Origin: a virus
Virus record (IMG/VR): IMGVR_UViG_3300029982_000021
Span: 1 to 59,683 of that record
Direction: 5' to 3' (one strand)
DNA: 59,683 bases
Part shown: piece after piece, positions 43,056-51,147 of the stretch
How positions within the stretch are numbered: position 1 is the stretch's first letter
Layout of the letters: every line of letters starts with the position of its first letter
The notes under the pieces: generated by a model
Database searches by the model: none
The model's input: only the letters and a program-made list of their open reading frames with translations
Told to the model about the DNA's origin: nothing
Translations under genes and position numbers: made by a program

Positions 43056-43487
43056 ATGATTACAATAATGAATAACATTGACTTCGAAATTACAAACATT
43101 ACTATGACAAATAATTCAATTCCAATATCTTATGGAGGACAACTCACACCGTATTCAAATATTCATGATACTAGTATAGAAATGACTGCAATAACTCATA
43201 TTAGCAATATAGAATTATTAAAAGATTGGCTTCAAAAAAGTCAAAATGGTGGATGCTCTTCATCATATAAAATTGATACTTTTTACAATGGAATGATATT
43301 GAACGGTGTAATTCTTAGTAGTTTTGATTATAATTTTAGAAGTAATTATATAAATTCCACATTTTTAGTTGATTATACTTATTATGATGATGAACTTATG
43401 ATGAAACTTAAGAGACAACAAGAAATAAAGGAAAGAAAAAATAAGTTAATTAAATTAGATAAAATTTGTAAAGAAGATAATAACTAA
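43056..43487 (+). CDS. Hypothetical protein, possibly structural
   Basis: A 143-residue protein. It has a beta-rich first half (DFEITNITMTNNSIPISYGGQLTPYSN, then NGMILNGVILSSFDYNFRSNYINSTFLVDYTYYDD) and a charged helical tail. It looks like a small virion component but no family is recognised. It is followed 41 bases later by the gp47-like gene. Confidence 0.5.
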   Translation: MITIMNNIDFEITNITMTNNSIPISYGGQLTPYSNIHDTSIEMTAITHISNIELLKDWLQKSQNGGCSSSYKIDTFYNGMILNGVILSSFDYNFRSNYINSTFLVDYTYYDDELMMKLKRQQEIKERKNKLIKLDKICKEDNN

Positions 43488-43528
43488 AATAATTAAAAAA
43501 TTATAAGAAAAAGAAAATTTATAGAATA

Positions 43529-44506
43529 ATGTCAAAAATATTCATAATTAGCAACACGAATTTTAATATATCAAAAAACTTATCTACAAAAGATTGGCTT
43601 AAAAATATGGAAATATATTATAAAAACGAATTTATTCCATATCTTATAAAAAATGTAAACCCAAATGATATACTAATTCATCTAGGCAACTTTTTAATCA
43701 AATCAAGAAATATTGATTTGTCTGTATTAAATTTTATTCAAAAATTATTTGAAAAAATATCAAAAATACTACCTGTTTATATTATTGAAGGAGAAAATGA
43801 TAAACTATCACTTAATATACTCAAAAATTTCAATAATATAGAAATAATTAAAGAACCAACTCAAATAAAATTATTAGTTGAGCAAATATTTACTATACTT
43901 CCATATAACACAAAAATTGAAGATATCGATAAATTTGATTCTGAAGTATGCTTCTTCAATTTTGATTATTTAAATTCTCCAAAAAAAGATATTATTATAA
44001 ATAAATTAAAAAAATTTAAAAAATGCTACAATGGTTATTATGATAAAAATGGAGTAATAAAAAATATCAAAAATTTAGGAGCACCATATAATACAGAAAG
44101 TGATGAAACAAAAGGATTTATTGTACTAGATGTTTATAATGATAAAGACAAATTCATAATAAATAAAATAAGTCCAAATTTTAAAAAAATATCAATAAAC
44201 TCAGAATCAGACATAAATATAGATAAAGAAATTTTTAAAAATAATTATATAAGTCTTAATATTAACAAATCTCTATTAATTGATAATAAACTTAAAATTG
44301 ATATGTTAATATCAGAAAATGATATTGTAAATATCACATATTCTGATGATGAAATAATAAAAAATAAAGAAGAAATTTTAGAATTAAATGAAAATTCATT
44401 ATCTTTAAATGAAATGATTGTAGATTATATAAATAAATCAGACTCAATAAACAAAAATAAAGTAATAGAGGAATTTAAAAATATAATTGAATTAAACAAA
44501 AAATAA
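43529..44506 (+). CDS. gp47/Mre11-like phosphoesterase, active site degenerate
   Basis: A 325-residue protein laid out like T4 gp47/SbcD: a first strand IFIISNTNF where DxH is expected (residues 8-12 SNTNF), NDILIHLGNF (46-55) where GD is expected, and VYIIEGEND (83-91) where GNHD/E is expected. The metal ligands are mostly Asn. The fold is probably that of a calcineurin-like phosphoesterase, but catalysis looks lost or altered. In T4, gp47 works with gp46 in end resection for recombination. It ends at a good terminator. Confidence 0.5.
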   Translation: MSKIFIISNTNFNISKNLSTKDWLKNMEIYYKNEFIPYLIKNVNPNDILIHLGNFLIKSRNIDLSVLNFIQKLFEKISKILPVYIIEGENDKLSLNILKNFNNIEIIKEPTQIKLLVEQIFTILPYNTKIEDIDKFDSEVCFFNFDYLNSPKKDIIINKLKKFKKCYNGYYDKNGVIKNIKNLGAPYNTESDETKGFIVLDVYNDKDKFIINKISPNFKKISINSESDINIDKEIFKNNYISLNINKSLLIDNKLKIDMLISENDIVNITYSDDEIIKNKEEILELNENSLSLNEMIVDYINKSDSINKNKVIEEFKNIIELNKK

Positions 44507-44508
44507 AT

Positions 44509-44539
44509 AAAAAACCTATCATATATGATAGGTTTTTTT
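44509..44539 (+). terminator. Intrinsic terminator
   Basis: AAAAAACCTATCATATATGATAGGTTTTTTT right after the gp47-like gene. Confidence 0.85.
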
Positions 44540-44597
44540 GTAACACAATTTTAATATCATCATAAACACTTCATATTAAACAACTTATCATAAAAAG

Positions 44598-44663
44598 TAT
44601 GTTATATAACATAAAAATGATAAACTTCATAATTTTTTATTTATATATATGTTATATAACATA
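44598..44663 (+). promoter_or_regulatory. Twin palindromic operators
   Basis: TATGTTATATAACATA, a perfect 16-bp palindrome, occurs at 44598-44613 and again at 44648-44663, exactly 50 bp apart, so both faces line up within about five helical turns. They precede the secreted protein gene at 44711. I infer binding sites for a dimeric repressor or activator. Confidence 0.55.
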
Positions 44664-44710
44664 TTTTTAGTGTATATTGCACTAAAATATCAAAAAAAAA
44701 ATTAAAAATT

Positions 44711-45142
44711 ATGAAAAAAATTATTTTATTTTTATTATTAGGAACATTAAGTTTAAGTTGTTTAAACGCAAATGATGTAAAAACTTATAATCTAATATAT
44801 AAACAAATTCAAACAACAAGAACTATATTTCCAGATCTGTTGTTACAAAATAGCAAATGGATCAAAACAGATTCTGTAAATGTTATTTTTGATTTTATAA
44901 AAAATAATAAAATTATTGTTAATGATAACAATTATAAAAGTATATATAAAATAAAATCAAAAAAATTAGTTAAATATGATAATGCAGATCAATACATAAT
45001 TGAAGTTATTGATTCAAAAAACAACAAACACAATATAGAGTTATTGTATTATAATACAAATATTGCATTATTTACTATAGTAAATGATAGTAACATTGAG
45101 AGATATTTACTAAATAGTAACAGCATAAAATTAAAAAAGTAA
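44711..45142 (+). CDS. Secreted protein or lipoprotein
   Basis: A 143-residue protein with an N-terminal signal sequence MKKIILFLLLGTLSLSCLNA. The Cys17 after SLS could be lipidated (a relaxed Bacteroidetes-type lipobox), or signal peptidase I may cut after LNA. The mature part is a small beta-rich domain (IKTDSVNVIFDFIKNNKIIVNDNNYKSIYKI). A surface-exclusion or periplasmic function is possible. Its upstream region carries twin palindromes, and a terminator overlaps its stop codon. Confidence 0.6.
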   Translation: MKKIILFLLLGTLSLSCLNANDVKTYNLIYKQIQTTRTIFPDLLLQNSKWIKTDSVNVIFDFIKNNKIIVNDNNYKSIYKIKSKKLVKYDNADQYIIEVIDSKNNKHNIELLYYNTNIALFTIVNDSNIERYLLNSNSIKLKK

Positions 45143-45164
45143 TTTCTAATTGAAATTACCTTTT
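45133..45164 (+). terminator. Intrinsic terminator
   Basis: AAAAAAGTAATTTC, TAATT, GAAATTACCTTTT; the stop codon of the secreted protein lies within the left arm. Confidence 0.65.
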
Positions 45165-45240
45165 ATTATATTTGTATAATTTATATTATAGTTTTCAATT
45201 TAAATAAAATATATAATTTTATTTAAACTATTTAAATATA

Positions 45241-45426
45241 TTATACATGTATTCTTGATAATATAGCTAGTAATCCGAATACTTTAAGTAACCAAACTAC
45301 TAAAACTATAATTACTACTATGTTGAGTACTTTTTTAATAGTTGCGTTCATAGGAATATATGAATTAACAAGCCATAATAAAATACCAACAACAACTAAA
45401 ACTAATAAAACTGTTAAAATTGACAT
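45241..45426 (-). CDS. Small membrane protein, Thivi_2564-like
   Basis: A 61-residue protein with two membrane helices (ILTVLLVLVVVGILLWLVNSYIPM and VLNIVVIIVLVVWLLKVFGLLA) joined by a short loop NATIKK. LLWLVNSYIPM...IKKVLNIVVIIV matches a small membrane family common in bacteria (Thivi_2564). On a phage a holin-like or membrane-modifying role is conceivable. Confidence 0.7.
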   Translation of the reverse strand: MSILTVLLVLVVVGILLWLVNSYIPMNATIKKVLNIVVIIVLVVWLLKVFGLLAILSRIHV

Positions 45427-45429
45427 AAT

Positions 45430-45603
45430 TTACTTTATCGTATATATAGAATCAAAATATAGATAAATAGTCATAAAAAATGATATCAATTTGATATCAT
45501 TTTTTTTATGACTATATATTTTATCTCTTAATTTTTCACATTCCAAATAATTTTCAGTATTCAAATTATCAAATACTTCTTTCGTCATGTTATTATATTT
45601 CAT
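45430..45603 (-). CDS. Small ORF coupled to the AAA ATPase
   Basis: A 57-residue ORF (MKYNNMTKEVFDNLNTENYL...) whose ATG overlaps the stop of the AAA ATPase gene (ATGA). The first 35 residues look like a real charged protein; the rest runs through a terminator hairpin, so it may be only partly functional or an accident. Confidence 0.35.
   Translation of the reverse strand: MKYNNMTKEVFDNLNTENYLECEKLRDKIYSHKKNDIKLISFFMTIYLYFDSIYTIK
45467..45515 (-). terminator. Long terminator hairpin after AAA ATPase unit
   Basis: ATAGTCATAAAAAATGATATCAA and TTGATATCATTTTTTTTATGACTAT are near-perfect arms. It ends the minus-strand ATPase transcript and separates it from the small membrane gene. Confidence 0.7.
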
Positions 45604-46790
45604 TTAAATCCTATTTTCTTTATTTCAGTATCTATATCTATCAATTGTTTACTTCCATCAATTTCTTCATAAATTTCAGCGAGTGTAGATGATTCAGAAT
45701 ATATCTTATTCAATCCAATATATTCAGATAATTTAGTAGCTTGTTTAGCTGTTAATTTTTTAAATTTACAATCCACCATAAGTCTGCCTTTTCTTAATAA
45801 TGCTTTATCTATTATTTTTTTATCTACATTAAATGTTGCTATAATTTGCATATCCATATGATCATTTAGCAATCCATCACTAATATTTAATATATTACTA
45901 ACAGCTTGATTTCTTTCTTCTTGTGGAGATGTTAATATTGATTCTGCATCTTCCAATAATAAAATAGAATTTTTAAATTTAGAAATAAATGAAATTAAAA
46001 CAGGACTTGCGATATCCATCATCAAATATGATGGTACATAAATTATAGTTTTTTCTTCTGCTAAATCGGAAATAAGTTTACGAAGATATACAGTTTTTCC
46101 TGTACCTTCTTCGCCATGGAATAAAAATAAACCATGTTTATTATTTTTAATTTTATCTAATATATCTTTATGCTTTGATACAAAAGAATCTCCATAATTC
46201 AAATCTATTTGAATATCATAATCTTTAATATTAGCTGCTTGTAATTCATAACCCATTGAATTAGATGATATAATAAAAAAAGTTTTACTTATTGGTTGGG
46301 TAAATACAATTTTTCTAAGTTCATCAGACATATCATTTATATATTTTACTGCATCAGAATCATAGTATACCAATAGATCTGAAACTTTATTTTTTTGAGA
46401 TTCTATCGTTTCATATATTTTATCATCTATAACTTTTTCCTCATCATAAAATTGAAACATAATTTTATATGGTTTTTCAATTTTAATTATATATTTAAAT
46501 ATTTTCTCTACTCTATTTTTAGTATCTGAATGAACATCACAGAAAAACGTAATATTTTCACTCTTTATTTTAAATTTATCATTTATATATTTCCAAAAAT
46601 CATCAGAATATATTTGATCACTTAAAAAAAGTCTATTAACTATTTTACCAAATTCAGCAATTGCATAAACATCTTCTCGTCTATCTAATGCTTGATCAGT
46701 AAATAAATATGGGGGTAATTTATTTGATGCTAATTTTTCATTCATATCACTCATCATATATAATATTTTATTTTTAATAATGTATAACAT
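45600..46790 (-). CDS. AAA+ ATPase
   Basis: A 396-residue protein with an N-terminal domain of about 200 residues (a phage-type alpha/beta region with NITFFCDVHSDTKN and FQFYDEEKVIDDKIYETI) and a C-terminal AAA+ module: Walker A GEEGTGKT (226-233), Walker B ILLLEDAE (276-283), sensor 1 IIATFN (316-321) and LLRKGR (331-336) with the Arg finger. It is close in layout to BCS1/ClpX-like remodelling ATPases seen in T4-like jumbo phages. The Met at residue 12 (46757) is an alternative start. It is divergent from the tagged cluster at 46829. Confidence 0.8.
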   Translation of the reverse strand: MLYIIKNKILYMMSDMNEKLASNKLPPYLFTDQALDRREDVYAIAEFGKIVNRLFLSDQIYSDDFWKYINDKFKIKSENITFFCDVHSDTKNRVEKIFKYIIKIEKPYKIMFQFYDEEKVIDDKIYETIESQKNKVSDLLVYYDSDAVKYINDMSDELRKIVFTQPISKTFFIISSNSMGYELQAANIKDYDIQIDLNYGDSFVSKHKDILDKIKNNKHGLFLFHGEEGTGKTVYLRKLISDLAEEKTIIYVPSYLMMDIASPVLISFISKFKNSILLLEDAESILTSPQEERNQAVSNILNISDGLLNDHMDMQIIATFNVDKKIIDKALLRKGRLMVDCKFKKLTAKQATKLSEYIGLNKIYSESSTLAEIYEEIDGSKQLIDIDTEIKKIGFK

Positions 46791-46828
46791 ATTTTTTTAT
46801 TAGTTTATTTTTTAATATATAGATTAAT

Positions 46829-47128
46829 ATGAAATACTTAAAAACATTTGAAATAAAAAAAGAAAAATATAATATTAATGATTATATTCTAATTAAAGAT
46901 TATTATATTAATTTTTGGAAATCAAAAAAACTAGGCATTTTTAAAACAGGTAAAATTATAGATTTTGATTATGAACATGGAAATACACTATACTACACAA
47001 TTTCTGTTATTCAAGATAATAATATGAATGTTATTTACTCAGATGCCGCAATAATAAAAAGAAAATCAACAAAAAAAGAAATATTAGAATTTGATACAAT
47101 AAAAGATACATTAAAATTTAATTTATGA
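46829..47128 (+). CDS. Tagged small protein, SH3-like family
   Basis: A 99-residue protein beginning MKYLKTFEIKKEKYNINDYILIKDYY and ending KDTLKFNL. With 47473 it is a close paralogue pair (both have NDYILIK.YYI.FWKSK and GKIID). It starts the second tagged cluster (46829-49444), seven genes on plus. It overlaps the next open frame slightly. Confidence 0.7.
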   Translation: MKYLKTFEIKKEKYNINDYILIKDYYINFWKSKKLGIFKTGKIIDFDYEHGNTLYYTISVIQDNNMNVIYSDAAIIKRKSTKKEILEFDTIKDTLKFNL

Positions 47129-47145
47129 TAAAAAATTATACTAAT

Positions 47146-47421
47146 ATGAAATACATCAAAACATTTGAAAATGCAAATACAAATATAAAAGTAGGCGACT
47201 ATGCTGTGCTAAAAAATGATATTAATCCTCATTCAAATTTTAAACATTTTTTAGATAAACCTTGTGAAGTTATATCATATAATTTTTCAGAACCTGGATA
47301 TAATATATGTTTAAAATGTAATAATGATAAAATATGGTGGAAAATATCACAAATAGAATATCATTCCAAAAATAAAGAAGATGTTGAAGCATTTTTAGCT
47401 TCAAGAAAATATAACATATAA
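47146..47421 (+). CDS. Tagged small protein, SH3-like family
   Basis: A 91-residue protein from the ATG at 47146 (MKYIKTFENANTN), chosen because it places the tag at the N-terminus; the frame is open from 47125. The core is IKVGDYAVLK, CEVISYNF, WWKISQIEYHSKNKEDVEAFL and the end SRKYNI, a Tyr variant of the C-terminal signature. A terminator-like hairpin follows. Confidence 0.65.
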   Translation: MKYIKTFENANTNIKVGDYAVLKNDINPHSNFKHFLDKPCEVISYNFSEPGYNICLKCNNDKIWWKISQIEYHSKNKEDVEAFLASRKYNI

Positions 47422-47432
47422 CATATAACTTA

Positions 47433-47449
47433 TGACAACGTTGTTGTCA
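47433..47449 (+). terminator. Terminator-like hairpin in the tagged cluster
   Basis: TGACAAC-GTT-GTTGTCA followed by AATAAAAAATTT. The T tract is on the minus side, so it may act only as a weak structure between two tagged genes. Confidence 0.35.
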
Positions 47450-47472
47450 ATAAAAAATTTAAATAATTTTTA

Positions 47473-47772
47473 ATGAAATATATTAAAACATTTGAAGACA
47501 ATAAAAATATAGATTATAATGTTGATGATTATATTCTAATTAAAAAATATTATATTGATTTTTGGAAATCAAAGTGGGCAATAGAAAAACAAGATGTTTT
47601 TAAATTTGCTAAAATTATTGGAAATTATGAAATTAGGTATGCGATTGAAGTAATATCAAATAATACAATAAAAAAATTTTATTTACCTGATAAATATTTT
47701 GAAAGAAAATTAAATGAAGAAGAAATAGAAGAATTTGAAATTAAAAAAGCATCGCTAAAATTTAATTTATAA
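47473..47772 (+). CDS. Tagged small protein, SH3-like family
   Basis: A 99-residue protein beginning MKYIKTFEDNKN and ending KASLKFNL, a paralogue of 46829 (YNVDDYILIKKYYIDFWKSK). The duplication must be old because the middle parts differ. It is five bases before the next gene. Confidence 0.7.
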   Translation: MKYIKTFEDNKNIDYNVDDYILIKKYYIDFWKSKWAIEKQDVFKFAKIIGNYEIRYAIEVISNNTIKKFYLPDKYFERKLNEEEIEEFEIKKASLKFNL

Positions 47773-47777
47773 AAAAC

Positions 47778-48359
47778 ATGATAACAAAATACTTACAATA
47801 CATAAAAGAATCAATAACAACTGATGTTGATGGATTATTAAACAGCATAAATGACACTAAAGTAGACTTCTTTAAAATTGGTTTATCTAATGATGATTAT
47901 CTAAATAAAACTATAGAATTTTTATATGATGATAGTGATTTTAATAATCAATTATTTAAACAAAATCTTAAAAAAGGAGAAATTCTTTCTACAATGGAAA
48001 TTGAAAATTTTTTAAGAAAAGATATTGATATGAAATTCTTCTTTCTTTATAGTAGAAATGAAACTGTTCTAGATAATCCTAATTTTTTAATTTTACAATA
48101 TTATAAAGATGATAAATGGCATCCTATTGAAATATATTCAATTAACAGTAAAGTTGAAGATTTTTATAAAAAACTAACAGCAAAAACTATAAAATTAACT
48201 TTTGATAATATTATATACATTTATCAAACATCAAATTCTGGCAATAACTGGATATTAAAAGAAACAGAAAAGAAAACATCTAAATTCAAAGAAAATATTA
48301 GTACAGATGAAATAAAATCTTTAATAAAAGACGGCTCAAAATTAAAAATTGTAGATTAA
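47778..48359 (+). CDS. Tagged hypothetical protein
   Basis: A 193-residue protein beginning MITKYLQYIKESITTDVDG, a longer tag form with I-K-E then Ser as the probable cleavage site. The body is alpha/beta (FLILQYYKDDKWHPIEIYS, then IKLTFDNIIYIYQTSNSGNNWILKE) and not recognised. It lacks the C-terminal KFN signature. The stop overlaps the next start by one base. Confidence 0.6.
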   Translation: MITKYLQYIKESITTDVDGLLNSINDTKVDFFKIGLSNDDYLNKTIEFLYDDSDFNNQLFKQNLKKGEILSTMEIENFLRKDIDMKFFFLYSRNETVLDNPNFLILQYYKDDKWHPIEIYSINSKVEDFYKKLTAKTIKLTFDNIIYIYQTSNSGNNWILKETEKKTSKFKENISTDEIKSLIKDGSKLKIVD

Positions 48360-48727
48360 TGAAATATTTAAAAACATTTGAAAAATTAAATAATCCAAAA
48401 AAATATCTTCTTTGTTTACTCAACAAAGAAGATAGATGGAATAGAAATTTTTATAATAAAGGAGAAGAACCAGTATATGTAATATTCAAAGTTTTACATA
48501 TGTATTCTAATATTAATAATGATAATCTATATGACATAGAATTAAAAATATTATACGAATATCAAGACGAACACAATTATAGTGATCGTAGAATGGGAAA
48601 GATTAACAACAAGGAATATTACCGTTTTAAAAACTTAAATGATAAAATAGTATATCAAGCTAATACATCAAAAGATGTTTTTGATGAACTATCATTAATT
48701 ATACAAACAAACAAATTTAATCTATAA
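48359..48727 (+). CDS. Tagged small protein, paralogue A
   Basis: A 122-residue protein beginning MKYLKTFEKL and ending QTNKFNL. The body (KKYLLCLLNKEDRWNRNFYN.GEEPVYVIFKVL...YEYQDEHNYSDRR) is clearly related to the next gene, so the pair is a tandem duplication. It is a different core from the SH3-like family. Confidence 0.7.
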   Translation: MKYLKTFEKLNNPKKYLLCLLNKEDRWNRNFYNKGEEPVYVIFKVLHMYSNINNDNLYDIELKILYEYQDEHNYSDRRMGKINNKEYYRFKNLNDKIVYQANTSKDVFDELSLIIQTNKFNL

Positions 48728-48728
48728 C

Positions 48729-49094
48729 ATGAAATATTTAAAAACATTTGAAAGGTTAAATACAGATTTAAAAAAATATATTCTATGTAAACTTAGTTAT
48801 AGTGATAGATGGGATAGAAATTATCACAACGAGGGTGAAGAGCCAGTATATGTAATATATAAAATTTTACCTAATGATAGTGGTATAAATAATTATGAAA
48901 AAGAAAAATTAAAAATAGTTTATGAATATCAAAATGAGCACAATTTTAGTGATCGTAGATGTGAAAGAAAGAATAATATAGAATACATATATACTGAAAA
49001 ATTAAATGATATGATAATTTATCAATCTAATAATTCAAAAGATATTATAGATAAACTTTCATTAATAATAAAAACAGAAAAATTTAATTTATAA
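48729..49094 (+). CDS. Tagged small protein, paralogue B
   Basis: A 121-residue protein beginning MKYLKTFERL and ending KTEKFNL. It shares DRW.RN...GEEPVYVI.K.L and YEYQ.EHN.SDRR with the gene before it. The N- and C-terminal peptides are the best conserved parts. One base separates the two genes. Confidence 0.7.
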   Translation: MKYLKTFERLNTDLKKYILCKLSYSDRWDRNYHNEGEEPVYVIYKILPNDSGINNYEKEKLKIVYEYQNEHNFSDRRCERKNNIEYIYTEKLNDMIIYQSNNSKDIIDKLSLIIKTEKFNL

Positions 49095-49096
49095 AA

Positions 49097-49444
49097 ATGA
49101 AACATTTAAAAATATTTGAAACATTTGATGAAGAATATAATATTGACACAAATAAAATATATATTTATCATACTATTCGATATATAACAATTGGTAAAAT
49201 TAAGCCGTATAAACACAGAAATATTGAGCCAAAAACAATATTTTATTTATATGACATTTTTGATAACGGTTATGATGGTACATCAAAAACATCTGATAAA
49301 TATGGAACAGAAATAGATTTTAATAAAACATTGAAATATATTAAAACTCTAACAGAAAAAGATTTATTCTTCACAAGAGAAGCTACACCAGAAGAATCAG
49401 AAAAATATTATTTGTCATTATCTGCAAATAAATTCAACTTATGA
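49097..49444 (+). CDS. Tagged hypothetical protein
   Basis: A 115-residue protein beginning MKHLKIFETF (I-F-E then Thr) and ending SANKFNL. The body (TNKIYIYHTIRYITIGKIKPYKHRNIEPKTIFYLYDIFD) is strand-rich and not recognised. Its end overlaps the convergent methylase gene by six bases. Confidence 0.65.
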   Translation: MKHLKIFETFDEEYNIDTNKIYIYHTIRYITIGKIKPYKHRNIEPKTIFYLYDIFDNGYDGTSKTSDKYGTEIDFNKTLKYIKTLTEKDLFFTREATPEESEKYYLSLSANKFNL

Positions 49445-49966
49445 TTTTATTTCAAAACATTGTCCAAAGTCAGAAAATAATAAATGAAATTTTCCATAAT
49501 TCTCTCCAAAATATATAAAACAGCAAGCCATTGGAGCACCTTTTTTATCTTCAACTCCTTCACTCCAAAATTTTAATCTTGTATCTTTTAAAAAACACAA
49601 TCCTTTTGCTTTTTTGAAAATTAAATCTTTAAAATGCTTAGTATTAGTTGCAACTGGAATTAAATATAAAATTTCACTTTTATAATTCTCATTCGCATCA
49701 ACCCCTTTTTCAATCCAATTATATAATGATGTTTTATTTTCAACAATTCTACCAAATGGCGGATTTACAAATATTGTATTATAATTCCAATCTTCTTTTA
49801 ATCCATCAGTTGGCAAAATATACTTAATCTTAGCATCTATTATACTATTTTTATTACTACAAGGATCTAATATTATATCACCTAACATTTTATTAATCAA
49901 TTCTACAAATTTAGGTGGTGTATTCCAATCTTTTTTACTTGATATACTATTTCTTCCTGCAGTCAT
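49439..49966 (-). CDS. Phage DNA N6-adenine methyltransferase (Dam type)
   Basis: A 175-residue enzyme of the short phage Dam family. It has SKKDWNTPPKFVELINKMLG at the start, the AdoMet-binding LDPCSNKN (34-41) and the catalytic FVNPPFGR (66-73), followed by VPVATNTKHF-like and PMACCFIYFG strands. It transfers a methyl group to adenine N6 in the phage DNA, probably protecting it from restriction. Confidence 0.8.
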   Translation of the reverse strand: MTAGRNSISSKKDWNTPPKFVELINKMLGDIILDPCSNKNSIIDAKIKYILPTDGLKEDWNYNTIFVNPPFGRIVENKTSLYNWIEKGVDANENYKSEILYLIPVATNTKHFKDLIFKKAKGLCFLKDTRLKFWSEGVEDKKGAPMACCFIYFGENYGKFHLLFSDFGQCFEIKS

Positions 49967-50016
49967 TAATTTGATTATTATTTTTTAATATATATAGAAA
50001 AAATAACGTTACAAAA

Positions 50017-50709
50017 ATGATTGTCTATAAAAAAATATTCGAATATTTAGATAATAAAGAAAAGAATGAAAATTATAAATTAATTGATTATACTAAATTA
50101 TCAGATAATTTAACTAATGATCAAATTAAAGATATCTGTAAAGAAGCAGAAGATAATAATTTTTATGCAATATCAGTATTACCCGAATTTGTAGCAACAG
50201 TTTATTCATTTGTTAAAAATGAAATTAAAGTATCTGCATTAGTTGATTTTCCAAAAGGTACATCAATTACTAAATACAAACTTGATCAAATTGATAAATC
50301 AATTGTAAATGGAGCTGATGAAATTGACGTCGTACTCAACTATCAATTAATTAAAAGTGATGATAAAACGGAAGAAATAGAAACAGAAATTAGAAAATTA
50401 ACTGAATATTGTCATAAAGAAGGTTCTATCATAAAATTAACAATTGAAATAGGCGCACTTAATTATCAAGAAATTGAAAAAATTTGTAGAATATGCATTG
50501 AAAATAATGTAGATTATATATCAACATCAACTGGTAAACTACCAAATGATGACTCATTTGAAAAGAAAATTGAAAAAGTTAAATTTATGAGAAAAATTCT
50601 ACCTGAATATGTTAAAATTAAATTCACGGGGGGAGTACGAGTTAATGAACAAATTAAAGAAATTAAGCAATACGTAGATCGAATAGGCACATCAACTATA
50701 ATTAATTAA
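50017..50709 (+). CDS. Deoxyribose-phosphate aldolase-like (DeoC), active-site Lys missing
   Basis: A 230-residue TIM-barrel protein of the DeoC family: LIDYTKLSDNLT (22-33), VSALVDFPKG, NGADEIDVVLNY (98-109, Asp104), IKLTIEIGAL, NNVDYISTSTGK (163-174), VKIKFTGGVR (199-208, Lys202) and IGTSTIIN. The Schiff-base Lys of the motif FIKTSTGK is Ser169 here, while the other two catalytic residues are kept. It is therefore either inactive or uses another Lys. DeoC normally splits deoxyribose 5-phosphate in nucleoside salvage. The N-terminus (MIVYKKIFEYL) is longer than usual. Confidence 0.75.
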   Translation: MIVYKKIFEYLDNKEKNENYKLIDYTKLSDNLTNDQIKDICKEAEDNNFYAISVLPEFVATVYSFVKNEIKVSALVDFPKGTSITKYKLDQIDKSIVNGADEIDVVLNYQLIKSDDKTEEIETEIRKLTEYCHKEGSIIKLTIEIGALNYQEIEKICRICIENNVDYISTSTGKLPNDDSFEKKIEKVKFMRKILPEYVKIKFTGGVRVNEQIKEIKQYVDRIGTSTIIN

Positions 50710-50719
50710 ATAATAATTC

Positions 50720-51055
50720 ATGAAATATTTAAAATACTTTGAAAATAATCAAAATAAATATAAAATTGGAGATTTTGTTATAGGTAACGTTAATTGGACA
50801 GAAACGAATAACGAATACACAATTAACGATGTAAATAATTATTTAAATAATAATGCCGGAAAAATAATAGATATGGAAATAGACGGAAATGAAAATGATT
50901 TTATTTATCTAAGATATATAAATTTACCAATGCCTATGTTTGAATTTTGTGAAGATATAATATGTTTTGATATTAATAAAATACTAAGATATGCAACTCC
51001 AAAGGAAATAGAAAAATTTAAAATGAAAGAAAATGCAGAAAAATTCAATTTATAA
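50720..51055 (+). CDS. Tagged small protein, SH3-like family
   Basis: A 111-residue protein beginning MKYLKYFENNQ and ending ENAEKFNL, with YKIGDFVIGN, NNAGKIIDM, LRYINLPM and ILRYATPKEIEKF. It is close to 3875 and 4739 of the first cluster. It lies 10 bases after the DeoC-like gene and ends at a terminator. Confidence 0.7.
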   Translation: MKYLKYFENNQNKYKIGDFVIGNVNWTETNNEYTINDVNNYLNNNAGKIIDMEIDGNENDFIYLRYINLPMPMFEFCEDIICFDINKILRYATPKEIEKFKMKENAEKFNL

Positions 51056-51087
51056 AAAAAGTGATTATCAATTGATAATCACTTTTT
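51054..51087 (+). terminator. Intrinsic terminator (left copy)
   Basis: AAAAAAAGTGATTATCAATTGATAATCACTTTTT. The right half and 3' flank are repeated exactly downstream of the GIY-YIG gene at 53047. Confidence 0.85.
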
Positions 51088-51147
51088 ATTTATTCATATT
51101 TAAATATAAAACCTTAATTTATTTATATATAAATTAAAAGATAATAT

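Noticed and set aside
45167-45174. TATATTTG promoter-like octamer on plus
   Set aside because: No plus-strand gene follows within 1.6 kb and it lies right after a terminator; probably chance.
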